Assembly: GCA_964489055.1 (NCBI GenBank)
Contig: CAZAXF010000077.1
Coordinates: 1 to 12,597, forward strand
DNA from: 66-474 sp964489055
GTDB taxonomy: Bacteria; Pseudomonadota; Gammaproteobacteria; Xanthomonadales; Rhodanobacteraceae
DNA length: 12,597 nucleotides
Direction: 5' to 3'
Of this stretch, positions 5,985 to 12,597 are shown piece by piece. A program made the translations under genes and the position numbers. Under the pieces are notes generated by a model. It made no database searches and was not told the origin of the DNA. It saw nothing but the letters and a program-made list of their open reading frames with translations. Numbering within the stretch: the first letter of the stretch is position 1; each line of letters begins with the position of its first letter.

Positions 5985-6719
5985 ATGATCGTGACGCGCT
6001 ACCCGTTCCGCCGCTGGCTACCCGCCCTGATCGCGCCCGTTGCGCTGGCGCTGGCCTGCATCGCGCAGGCCGCCGCGCCACCGGCCCCGGCCGCAACCAC
6101 CGCCGCGACGCCACAGGCCCCGGCGCACCCTCAGGTGGAACTGAAGACCTCGATGGGAAACATCGTGATCGAACTGTTCCCGGACAAGGCGCCCAAGACG
6201 GTTGCCAACTTCTTGCACTACGTCAACAACGGCTTCTACGACGGCACCGTGTTCCATCGCGTGATCCCGGGCTTCCTGATCCAGGGCGGCCTGTACACGC
6301 GTGAACTGCAGCCCAAGCGCACGCTGCCGCCGATCCCGGACGAAGCCAACAACGGCCTTTCCAACCTGCGCGGCACGGTGGCTGCGGCACGCAACCCGGT
6401 CGACGCCAATTCGGCCACCGCGCAGTTTTTCATCAACGTGGTGGACAACCCACGCCTGGACTACGTCGGCGACCAGAGCGGCATGACCTGGGGTTACGCG
6501 GTGTTCGGCAAGGTGGTCAAGGGCATGGACGTGGTCGACAAGATCGACAACCTGCCGACCGGCCCGCAAGGGCCGTTCATCGGCGACGTGCCGCGCCCGC
6601 TGGTGGTGATCGAAAGCGCCAGGGTGATCGGCCAGGCCGCACATCCGGTGGCCGAGCCGGTGTCGCCGGTCACCGGCCAGGTGCCGACCGCGAAGAAAAA
6701 GTCCGGCGCGGGGCATTGA
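5985..6719 (+). CDS. ppiA: Secreted cyclophilin-type peptidyl-prolyl cis-trans isomerase
   Basis: This 244-residue cyclophilin speeds Xaa-Pro isomerisation in exported proteins. The signal peptide is at residues 1-30 (FRRWLPALIAPVALALACIAQAA), followed by an Ala/Pro-rich linker to about 48. LALAC at 21-25 is a weak lipobox, so a lipoprotein is possible, but cleavage at AQA is equally plausible. The domain begins VELKTSMGNIVIELFPDKAP and carries FHRVIPGFLIQGG (90-102, catalytic Arg92, Gln100), NLRGTVAAARN (128-138), SATAQFFINVVDN (143-155) and YAVFGKVVKGMDVVDKI (171-187). This is the bacterial PpiA/PpiB pattern. A lysine-rich tail (TAKKKSGAGH) closes it. The start at 5985 was chosen because it opens the signal peptide. 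The stop overlaps the TTG start of lpxH. A cyclophilin gene just before lpxH is the same order as ppiB-lpxH in enterobacteria, but this copy is exported. Confidence 0.9.
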   Translation: MIVTRYPFRRWLPALIAPVALALACIAQAAAPPAPAATTAATPQAPAHPQVELKTSMGNIVIELFPDKAPKTVANFLHYVNNGFYDGTVFHRVIPGFLIQGGLYTRELQPKRTLPPIPDEANNGLSNLRGTVAAARNPVDANSATAQFFINVVDNPRLDYVGDQSGMTWGYAVFGKVVKGMDVVDKIDNLPTGPQGPFIGDVPRPLVVIESARVIGQAAHPVAEPVSPVTGQVPTAKKKSGAGH

Positions 6720-7450
6720 GCGCCACGCTGTTCATCTCCGACCTGCACCTGGACGATGCGCGGTCGCACATCGTCGCGGACTTCGAGCGCTTCTGCGCCG
6801 GCGAAGCGCGTGCTTCCGACGCGCTGTACGTACTCGGCGACCTGTTCGAGGCCTACGTCGGCGACGACGACGATGCCACGCTGAACGCGCGCATCGCGGT
6901 GGCGCTCGGCGGCGTGGCCGGCGCCGGCGTGCCGGTGCATTTCATCGCCGGCAACCGCGACTTCCTGCTCGGCGAAGACTACGCCCGGCGCTGCGGCATG
7001 GACATCCTCGCCGACGGCACGGCCATCGATCTTTACGGCACACCGACGCTGATCCTGCACGGCGACGTGCTGTGCACCGACGATGCCGAATACCAGGCCT
7101 TCCGCCGACAGGTGCGCGACCCGGCCTGGCAGGCCGCGTTCCTGGCCAGGCCGCTGGCCGAACGTCGTGCCTTCGCGGCGCAGGCGCGCGATGCCAGCCG
7201 CGCGCACACCTCCAGCACCGACATGGCGATCATGGATGTGAACCAGCACGCGGTGGAAGCCGCGATGCGGGAAGCCGGCGTCACCCGCATGATCCACGGC
7301 CACACCCACCGCCCCGCGGTCCACGATTTCACGCTCGACGGCAAGCCCGCGCAGCGTATCGTGCTGGGCGACTGGTACGAGCAGGGGTCGGTGCTCGAGG
7401 TCACCGCCGATGCGGCCCGCCTGCGCGGACTGGCACCGGAGCCGCGCTGA
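6716..7450 (+). CDS. lpxH: UDP-2,3-diacylglucosamine diphosphatase
   Basis: LpxH hydrolyses UDP-2,3-diacylglucosamine to lipid X and UMP, an essential step of lipid A synthesis at the inner face of the inner membrane. The 244-residue protein shows the calcineurin-like metallophosphatase ligands in order: DLHL (Asp9, His11), GDLFEAYVGDD (Asp42), GNRDF (79-83), HGD (His115) and HGHTH (194-198). The hydrophobic stretch around 170-190 and the end GDWYEQGSVLEV are also family-typical. The start is a TTG at 6716 sharing TTGA with the cyclophilin stop. It gives SATLFISDLHLD directly, as in LpxH proteins, and no ATG fits. The overlap and the poor local Shine-Dalgarno suggest translation coupled to the upstream gene. 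Length is normal. Confidence 0.94.
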   Translation: MSATLFISDLHLDDARSHIVADFERFCAGEARASDALYVLGDLFEAYVGDDDDATLNARIAVALGGVAGAGVPVHFIAGNRDFLLGEDYARRCGMDILADGTAIDLYGTPTLILHGDVLCTDDAEYQAFRRQVRDPAWQAAFLARPLAERRAFAAQARDASRAHTSSTDMAIMDVNQHAVEAAMREAGVTRMIHGHTHRPAVHDFTLDGKPAQRIVLGDWYEQGSVLEVTADAARLRGLAPEPR

Positions 7451-7768
7451 TCGCACGACAACGCGCGAGCGCATCGGTCACGACTTGCACCGTTTGCGGC
7501 AAAGTGGCGCTTTCGCGCAGCCCACCGTGCGACTGCACGGTCACACGAATGCCAGCCACGACATGCATGCGATTGCCGCCAAACGCCCGGCCATCACGCT
7601 GGACGCGCACGTGACCTGGACGTTCACGCCCACGCAGCATCGAGGCTGGCCACCTGTCCGATGTCACGGCGGGCAGTGCCCGCCCCGCAACCGGGTGGCC
7701 CCATCCGCCGCAAAACCGCAGAGCGGACACGGCCCGTCCCATGGCGGCAAGACGCGATCACGAGCCGC
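7451..7768. other. Intergenic stretch, no gene assigned
   Basis: Nothing here matches a family I know. Two hairpins are visible, ACCGTGC-GACT-GCACGGT (7524-7541) and GGCGGGCA-G-TGCCCGCC (7668-7684), neither followed by a T-tract. The second could still end lpxH transcripts or be a small dispersed repeat. One plus-strand frame (codons starting at positions divisible by 3) stays open from inside lpxH to 7772 with GC-rich third positions, perhaps a relic of a coding sequence. Confidence 0.5.
7668..7684. repeat. Perfect 8-bp-stem palindrome
   Basis: GGCGGGCA, one G, then TGCCCGCC. It lies 217 bp after the lpxH stop and has no T-tract on either side. It is probably a dispersed small repeat; termination is possible but unsupported. 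Confidence 0.5.
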
Positions 7769-7792
7769 GTAGCGTGCGCTGCGCGCACGATC
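7769..7792 (+). repeat. GTAG-headed REP element
   Basis: GTAGCGTGCGCTGCGCGCACGA: the tetranucleotide GTAG is followed by the hairpin GTGCGC-TGC-GCGCAC. This is the best-preserved member of the family also seen at 1100 and 1195. Confidence 0.75.
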
Positions 7793-7810
7793 GGGATGTG
7801 CGCCGGGTCG

Positions 7811-7888
7811 GCGCTGGTTCGTGCGCAGAGCGCACGCTGCGGACAATGCGGATTCGCGCTGGTGCGTACGCAAAGCGCACGCTACGGG
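7811..7888 (-). repeat. Two tandem inverted-orientation GTAG REPs, 45-bp period
   Basis: The blocks at 7811-7843 and 7856-7888 are near-identical 33-mers. Each starts GCGCTGGT, contains GTGCGCAGAGCGCAC or GTACGCAAAGCGCAC, and ends GCTGC or GCTAC, the complement of the GTAG head. They face the element at 7769. A weaker partial third repeat (GTTGGCTCGTGCGC) begins at about 7902. Confidence 0.75.
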
Positions 7889-7892
7889 GAAT

Positions 7893-8067
7893 GAGGCCTT
7901 CCGTTGGCTCGTGCGCGTGCCTCCTCGCGCAGGCGAGCGAATCTCCCGAATGCCGGGGCCCGGGCGTGCCGGTAAATCCCCGACACACGCTGCCTGGTCA
8001 GCATGGCGGCGGTGTGGGCATCACAGCCGGGGCCTCCTGAAACACCAACCGGCCGCCGGCGGCCCGA
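7893..8067. other. Gap between REP cluster and hsdR remnant
   Basis: No gene is seen. It ends in the perfect 14-bp palindrome GGCCGCCGGCGGCC (8051-8064), just past the hsdR stop on the minus strand. That palindrome is followed there by GGTTGGTGTTT and might have served as a weak terminator. Confidence 0.4.
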
Positions 8068-8640
8068 TCAGCGAAACAGGCAGCCCTGCACATCGAAGAA
8101 GGCGCTGCGGATTTGCGGGATCGGGCCGAGCATCCGCTTGGCGTCGTTGGTGCCCCCGTACCGGATGCGCAGGAAGTCGGCGAGATTGTCCGGCGCCAGG
8201 TCGTCGATGCCCTGGCGCCGGCAGGCGTCGAGCACGAATTCGAGGAATGAGCGCATTTTGGCGTTCCTTGCCATCGGCCAGTTTGACGACGATCCTGGGC
8301 GGGGGCGGCGGTGGATCATCGTCGACGCCACCGGGTGGTTCGGGCGCGTCTCGCGGCCCACCGTGCTCGCGCGACATGTTCCACGAGGCGCGGAACAACT
8401 TCCATGCAAGTCTGGAAGGCAATGGAGGTCTTGCCGGTGCCGGTCGCAAGCGTCAGCAGGATGCGCTCCTCGCCGTGCGCGATCGCTTCCAGCACCGCAT
8501 GGATGGCATTGTGCTGGTAATAACGCGGTTGCCACTTGCCGCCGTCGATTTCAAACGGCACCGCACCGAAACAATCGCGCCAGGCATTGCCCTGCGGAAA
8601 GCAGCACTGCCACGGCTCCTGCGGCGAAGGAAACGGCGGC
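8068..8640 (-). pseudogene. hsdR: Decayed type I restriction enzyme R subunit (hsdR remnant)
   Basis: Three pieces of one HsdR protein remain in order but in different frames. Piece 1 (about 8640-8412) reads NAWRDCFGAVPFEIDGG, WQPRYYQHNAIHAVLEAI and ILLTLATGTGKTSIAFQ, the entry to the DEAD-type motor with its Walker A. The match then shifts frame to AWKLFRASWN (about 8414-8383). After a deletion, piece 2 (about 8345-8260) reads DDDPPPPPPRIVVKLADGKER, the acidic-to-IVVKLADGKER part near the HsdR C-terminus. A further deletion and frame change gives piece 3 (about 8262-8068), NAKMRSFLEFVLDACRRQG, then LADFLRIRYGG and DAKRMLGPIPQIRSAF, the last segment with its own stop. Intact HsdR proteins are roughly 800-1100 residues, so most of the motor and the N-terminal nuclease are missing. 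No hsdM or hsdS is visible. It cannot encode a working translocase. Confidence 0.82.
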
Positions 8641-8943
8641 GCCGGACGCCTCGGCACCACGATCACCCGCAGCGAGTTGTCCCACCGGAGGTGACCCCAC
8701 GGGTCCAGGGAGAAACTGGTGTGCTGTTGGCGGCGTGGCCGGCTCTTGATGGTCTGCCCGCCCCAGCGCCGTTGCCGTACGAATTCGCGGTAACGTGGTC
8801 GTGAGCGTTCAAGGAGATGATTGGCGCTTCGTGTCTCGGGCATCTTCCCGAAACCGCCAACCGGATCCTTTTGTTGCGGGAAGGCCCGGCAGTGCAGCCG
8901 GGCCTCCCGTAGCTCTGCGTTGCAGCAAGGCAACCAACTGCTG
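8641..8943. other. Region between hsdR remnant and S53 peptidase, unassigned
   Basis: On the minus strand the frame of the hsdR Walker A piece stays open up to 8954. It includes readable stretches such as RYREFVRQRRWGGQTIK and FSLDPWGHLRWDNSLRVIVV, which I cannot place in HsdR or any other family. It may be part of the same decayed gene, or another remnant joined to it. The peptidase's downstream hairpin lies at 8878-8908. Confidence 0.4.
8878..8908 (-). terminator. Strong hairpin after the S53 peptidase gene
   Basis: GGCCCGGC-AGTGCA-GCCGGGCC with flanking bases gives a stem of about 12 bp with one bulge, 36 nt past the peptidase stop. No T-tract follows on the minus strand, so it is not a standard intrinsic terminator. 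Position is the main support. Confidence 0.4.
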
Positions 8944-10611
8944 TCAATCACCACTCAACGCGCTGGCTGCTGCGTCGACCTTGAAGCTGCCGAGCCCGGT
9001 GGCCCAGTCCCAACCGCGCCGGGCAATGTAGCCGCGGTTGTTGCCGGCCCTGGTGTCGTGGAGCACGCTTGCCGGAAGTGCGTACAGATGCGGCGCCGCA
9101 AAACCGAGGTCCGGATTGGTCTGCAGGATCCGCGCCCAGGCGCCGGCAAACAACGGCGCCGACAGGCTGGTGCCGCCAATCTGTCCGTACTGGCCGCCGA
9201 CCAGAACCAGCGCACCGGAAGCCGGATTGCCATCGAATGCAACGTCAGGCCCGCGAGCGCCGGCAAACATGCCGTACGTGTGCGGGGCCTGCCACGGCTG
9301 GGCATCGAACACCGAACTCGGGCTGCCACCCGATCTCGACCACACGTTCTCGCGCGCCCAGGTGGTCGATGTCGCGCGCAGCGTGGTCCCGCTGACGGCC
9401 ACCACCCACGGATCATTGGCGGGGCTGCTGGCCGAATTGAGCTGACCATCGCCGCATTCATCCGCGCCGGAATCGCCGGTCGAAACGGTGAAGGTCTGTC
9501 CCTGTGCGGCCGCGATCTGGAACAGGGCATTGTCGGCCTGCGCGGAACCATCACCGCCCTGGTTGGCGTCCACGGCACGCTCGCAGATGCCGAACGAAGC
9601 GTTGATCACCTGTGCCAGTGGTTCGCCCTGCGTGGGTGTGACGATTTCATTCAGTGAGTTGGTGAGCGAATCGGTGTAACCACCGTACGCCGCGTAGAAG
9701 GTCATGCTCTTCACGCCGCCGGTCATCCCCAGGATGCTCTGGCTGTCCATGGCCCACTCGACCTCACCCTGGTCGAAGTTGTTGCAGGTGGGATCGGTGG
9801 TCGAGAAACCGCCCTGGTCATAGCCGTCGTAGTCGATGCAAACGACGGTGACGTTGCCGGCATCCAGGCCGGTGACGTCCATGAAGTCGTCGAGGTCATC
9901 GACGGTCGCCGCCATGCTGCCCCAGCCCCAAACCGCAACATTGACATCGGTGGCCGGCGGCAGGCTTGATGCCTGATAGATGTCGGCAAACTCCTGCGGA
10001 TAGTGGCCTCCGATGCCGGGCCGCTGGTGCGTCCGCGACCTCAACATGGTATGTGCCTTGTGCACCGTCTGCAGGCCCAGCACCGCCTGGACCGAACCCT
10101 GCAGCGCCGCCGGGATCCGGATCGGCGTGTTGTTGGCGAACGCCGTGCGGCCATCGCGCGTACGCACGCTCACCAGCGACGTCTTGAAGGCGGACTGCAC
10201 CACCGCGGCGCTGCCGATCGCGTTGACGATCATCCGGTTCGGGGAAATCCGAACGTCGCTGAAGCCGGACCGCTCGAGGTAAGCGGCCACGGCCTGCGCC
10301 TGCGCCTGTGAGGGAAGATGGCTCTGCAACTGCGCGCGACTCATCGTCTGGTGCGACGAGGCGCGGTTCGCGAGGAATGTCTTCAATCCTGCATCGTCGC
10401 GCAGTTTCAGGACCACCGAGACGCGGATCGGCTTGTTCAACGGCACGTTGCTCCGCACGACATCGCCGCGATTGAGGTGCGTTGCCTTGGTGAGTACATG
10501 GAATTGTCCGCCGGCCGGCACGGCTGCGGTTGCGACACCAGCAATCACACCGATGGCGCCGGCAACGGCGAGCGCGAGAATCCGCGAGTGGCTTGTATGA
10601 TGTTTGGACAT
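8944..10611 (-). CDS. Secreted S53 (sedolisin/kumamolisin) serine-carboxyl peptidase
   Basis: This 555-residue endopeptidase precursor resembles xanthomonalisin, a pepstatin-insensitive acid protease. The signal peptide is residues 1-30 (ILALAVAGAIGVIAGVATAA). The pro-kumamolisin activation domain spans about 38-190, with VVLKLRDDAGLKTFL early and the linker HTMLRSRTHQRPGIGG before the mature enzyme. The catalytic residues are Glu285 and Asp289 (GEVEWAMDSQSI), oxyanion Asp380 (STGDSGADE) and Ser482 (GGTSLSAP). The calcium site lies in the GWDWATGLGS segment (533-542). Four cysteines in the mature part (258, 276, 343, 386) could form two disulfides. ATG 10611 gives the signal peptide and has a purine-rich AGAGAGAG leader. 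Unlike some relatives, it has no long C-terminal extension. It follows the adhesin gene after 223 bp on the same strand and probably has its own promoter. Confidence 0.92.
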   Translation of the reverse strand: MSKHHTSHSRILALAVAGAIGVIAGVATAAVPAGGQFHVLTKATHLNRGDVVRSNVPLNKPIRVSVVLKLRDDAGLKTFLANRASSHQTMSRAQLQSHLPSQAQAQAVAAYLERSGFSDVRISPNRMIVNAIGSAAVVQSAFKTSLVSVRTRDGRTAFANNTPIRIPAALQGSVQAVLGLQTVHKAHTMLRSRTHQRPGIGGHYPQEFADIYQASSLPPATDVNVAVWGWGSMAATVDDLDDFMDVTGLDAGNVTVVCIDYDGYDQGGFSTTDPTCNNFDQGEVEWAMDSQSILGMTGGVKSMTFYAAYGGYTDSLTNSLNEIVTPTQGEPLAQVINASFGICERAVDANQGGDGSAQADNALFQIAAAQGQTFTVSTGDSGADECGDGQLNSASSPANDPWVVAVSGTTLRATSTTWARENVWSRSGGSPSSVFDAQPWQAPHTYGMFAGARGPDVAFDGNPASGALVLVGGQYGQIGGTSLSAPLFAGAWARILQTNPDLGFAAPHLYALPASVLHDTRAGNNRGYIARRGWDWATGLGSFKVDAAASALSGD

Positions 10612-10834
10612 GGGCTGATTCTCTCTCTTGTTGGTTCTGAACGGGCATCGAGACTGATGCGGTGGGGTACGGTTGAACCTGAAACGAAGACACTACGAAA
10701 CAAATCACATCGATTGAGCGGCACTCCATTGCAACGTCCCGGTTTCATTTCGGTCCAGGGGCGAAATCACACCCCCGATCTTCCGGGTTCCTGAACGCCT
10801 GCGCGCCCCCGCCCATGACGGGAAAGGGGCGTGC

Positions 10835-12597
10835 TTACCAACCAAAACCAACGCCCGCCCCCACCGAGCTTTCACCGCCGCTGACCGAACCACCGATGGT
10901 GAAGGTTGCGTTCTTCCCGAACGCACGCTGGTAACCAATCGCCAGCGCGGACTTGCCGTGGGTGGAACCCACCCCGACACCGACCCGGTTTGGTGTGTCG
11001 ATGCCAGCCGCACTGGCTGCCATCTGCACCATCGCCGTGCTCATTGCCGAGATCCGGTCGATGCGTTGATCGGTCTGGTTGAAGCGCACACCCACTTGTT
11101 GTTGGTACTGGTTGAACGAGTCGGTGGTTACGTAGTTGGTCAACGCCTGGTCGGTATAGGCATTGGCCTGGCTCACTACCTGTGACTGGGAGACGGTGCT
11201 GGAGACTTGGGATGACGGCAGGTTCCGAGTCGTCTGCTGGCTGGCATAGGAATCGGCCCAGCTATCGGACTGCTGCGTCTCGCCGCTTGCCGATTCGGCA
11301 CCGGTGGCCGTCGCTTCCGGACTGTCACTGTGCGGCTGCGTCCCTGCTTGATCAACCGACGCAGTAGTAACCGAGGCACTGGTTGCGCGTGGCACCGAGT
11401 TGTCGCTGTGTGGCTGCGTCCCTGCTTGCTCAACCGACGCAGTAGCAACCGAGTCACTGGTTGCACGTGGCACCGAATTGTCGCTGTGTGGCTGCGTCCC
11501 TGCTTGCTCAACCGACGCGGTAGTAGCCGAGGCATTGTTTGCACTTGGTACCGGACTATCGCTGTGTGCCTGCGACGCTGGTTTCACTGCTTGATCAACC
11601 GATGCCGTGGCCGAGTCGCTGCTGGCGTCCGGGGAGCCTTGCAGCGATGCCAGCTGCCTGGACAATTCGTCGAACTCCGCCGACAGACTGCTGATCACCG
11701 AACTGGTCGTGTAGTTGTTCTGCAAATATCCCAGCGTCACGGCATCGTGCGCATCCTGTGGGTCGGCCACGTTGGTGATGCGGCGATAATTGCCCGCCGA
11801 ACCCACGGAAACCGTGTTCATCAGGGTCGCCATTGAACCCGCGCCGAGCGCGACGCTGTTGGTAGCGGTGGCCTGCGCGCCGGCCCCGAACGCGCTGGCA
11901 CTGCTGCCGGTGGCTTGAGCGCCCGCACCGAGGGCGGTGGCAGTCATACCGCTGGCCTGGGCGCCCGCTCCGAACGCCGAGGCGTTGTTGCCGCCGGCCG
12001 ACGCGCCGGATCCGGCAGCGGTGGCATTGATGCCGCCTGCAACGGCGCCGCTGCCCACCGCCGATGCGTTGATACCGCTGGCCAGGCTGCCCGAACCGAT
12101 CGCGATGCTGGTCGCACCCGATGCCGTCGCATTCGGACCTGCCGCGACCACACTGTTGCCGATCGCCACGGCGTCGTCGCTGCCGTCGTTGGCGCCATTG
12201 GCCTTGAAATAGGCCGCCGTGGCGGTACCGGCCATGGTCGCCGCGTTCAACTGTTCCAGATTGACCGCGTCGTGGTTTTCGGTGGCATCGGCCACGTTGG
12301 TGATCTGACGCTCCGCACCCGGTGCACCCACCGACACGCTGTTGGCGCGATCCACCACCGAGCCTGCGCCCAGCGCCACGCTGTCGGCAAAGCCCATGGT
12401 GTTGGCCGCGCTGCCGATCGCCACGCTGTCCATCGCATCCGCAATGGCGTTGTTGCCCAGCGCCGTGCTGTAGTCACCGTCCGCATAGGCGTTGTTGCCC
12501 ATCGCGATCGAGCTCATGCCCATCGCGGTGCTGTAATGCCCCACCGCCGTCGAGTCGTCGCCCAGCGCATTGGCTGTGTCGCCCAGTGCCGTCGAAG
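10835..12597 (-). CDS. YadA-like trimeric autotransporter adhesin, C-terminal part (5' end outside window)
   Basis: The minus-strand frame is open to the right edge, so the N-terminus is missing; about 586 residues are seen. In order: YadA head repeats of the type STALGDxANALGDDSTAVG (12595 to about 12340), a first neck (ERQITNVADATENHDAVNLEQL), a second head block of seven 14-residue repeats (12121-11828), a second neck (YRRITNVADPQDAHDAVTLGYL), a short coiled coil (SLSAEFDELSRQLASLQ, about 11690-11640), a repetitive Ser/Thr/Ala/Gln linker (about 11635-11200), and the membrane anchor. The anchor has ANAYTDQALTNYV, a coiled segment through DQRIDRISAMSTAM, and four beta strands ending GVGFGW*, the aromatic C-terminus expected for BAM-dependent trimer insertion. 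Trimeric adhesins bind host or abiotic surfaces; the ligand is unknown. A GTG at 12544 is not the real start, because repeats continue upstream of it. Confidence 0.9.
   Translation of the reverse strand, partial: STALGDTANALGDDSTAVGHYSTAMGMSSIAMGNNAYADGDYSTALGNNAIADAMDSVAIGSAANTMGFADSVALGAGSVVDRANSVSVGAPGAERQITNVADATENHDAVNLEQLNAATMAGTATAAYFKANGANDGSDDAVAIGNSVVAAGPNATASGATSIAIGSGSLASGINASAVGSGAVAGGINATAAGSGASAGGNNASAFGAGAQASGMTATALGAGAQATGSSASAFGAGAQATATNSVALGAGSMATLMNTVSVGSAGNYRRITNVADPQDAHDAVTLGYLQNNYTTSSVISSLSAEFDELSRQLASLQGSPDASSDSATASVDQAVKPASQAHSDSPVPSANNASATTASVEQAGTQPHSDNSVPRATSDSVATASVEQAGTQPHSDNSVPRATSASVTTASVDQAGTQPHSDSPEATATGAESASGETQQSDSWADSYASQQTTRNLPSSQVSSTVSQSQVVSQANAYTDQALTNYVTTDSFNQYQQQVGVRFNQTDQRIDRISAMSTAMVQMAASAAGIDTPNRVGVGVGSTHGKSALAIGYQRAFGKNATFTIGGSVSGGESSVGAGVGFGW
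11319..11595 (-). repeat. 78-bp tandem repeats in the adhesin linker (three full, one partial)
   Basis: Units start at 11319, 11397, 11475 and 11553, exactly 78 bp apart. Each encodes 26 residues around SVEQAGTQPHSDNSVPRATS. The middle two units are almost identical over 50 or more bases (TGTGGCTGCGTCCCTGCTTG onward). The fourth is diverged and carries three extra codons (VKPASQA in place of GTQP). All keep the reading frame. Confidence 0.85.
11828..12121 (-). repeat. Seven 42-bp (14-residue) YadA head repeats
   Basis: Seven consecutive units follow the pattern xGxxAxAxGxGAxA: SGATSIAIGSGSLA, SGINASAVGSGAVA, GGINATAAGSGASA, GGNNASAFGAGAQA, SGMTATALGAGAQA, TGSSASAFGAGAQA and TATNSVALGAGSMA. 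This is the left-handed beta-roll head of trimeric autotransporters. Two units sharing ASAFGAGAQA suggest internal duplication. Confidence 0.85.

Noticed and set aside
7821..8804. Plus-strand open frame of 327 codons
   Set aside because: It runs through the REP cluster and antisense to the hsdR pieces, and is low-complexity and Arg-rich with no motif.
10795..10834. Terminator after the adhesin gene
   Set aside because: Only imperfect GC-rich pairing (GCCCC...GGGGC) without a T-tract is seen, too weak to call.
11319..11595. Possible CRISPR-like array
   Set aside because: The 78-bp units are contiguous, have no unique spacers, and encode in-frame adhesin linker.
1..12597. tRNA or rRNA genes, prophage or insertion sequence transposase
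   Set aside because: None recognised on either strand.

Overview
The window is GC-rich DNA (roughly two-thirds G+C by eye) from a Gram-negative bacterium, most likely a gammaproteobacterium of the Xanthomonadales/Lysobacterales. Several things point there: two lipid A enzymes, an NAD-type isocitrate dehydrogenase of the Xanthomonas kind, a xanthomonalisin-like S53 peptidase, a YadA-type trimeric autotransporter, and small palindromes headed by GTAG like the REP elements of that group. The genus cannot be fixed from the sequence alone.

Layout. Bases 1-2206 (+ strand) hold the end of a PhoH-like ATPase, thiD overlapping it by one base, and an LpxO-like lipid A hydroxylase. Bases 2207-2555 are a convergent gap filled with paired inverted repeats. 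Bases 2556-3954 (- strand) hold grxC followed by NAD-isocitrate dehydrogenase. From 4154 to 7450 (+ strand) come a BepA-like periplasmic M48 protease, a secreted cyclophilin and lpxH, the last two overlapping. Bases 7451-8067 are a repeat-rich gap. Bases 8068-8640 (- strand) are the wreck of a type I restriction subunit (hsdR). Then, also on the - strand, come a secreted S53 peptidase (8944-10611) and the C-terminal part of a trimeric autotransporter adhesin that runs off the right edge (10835-12597).

Themes. The left two-thirds is housekeeping: thiamine, TCA cycle, thiol redox and envelope biogenesis. LpxH makes lipid X for lipid A, LpxO hydroxylates finished lipid A, and BepA and the cyclophilin handle folding and quality control of envelope proteins. 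The right third is accessory: a dead restriction gene, a secreted acid-type peptidase and a surface adhesin.

The most unusual signals are repeats that have entered or touch coding sequence. A heptamer inverted repeat is translated as the start of ThiD. A GTAG element supplies the thiD stop codon. A set of 78-bp near-identical repeats lengthens the adhesin linker. I did not find a coherent new multi-gene system. The best candidates for a second look are the repeat-gene junctions and the adhesin linker.
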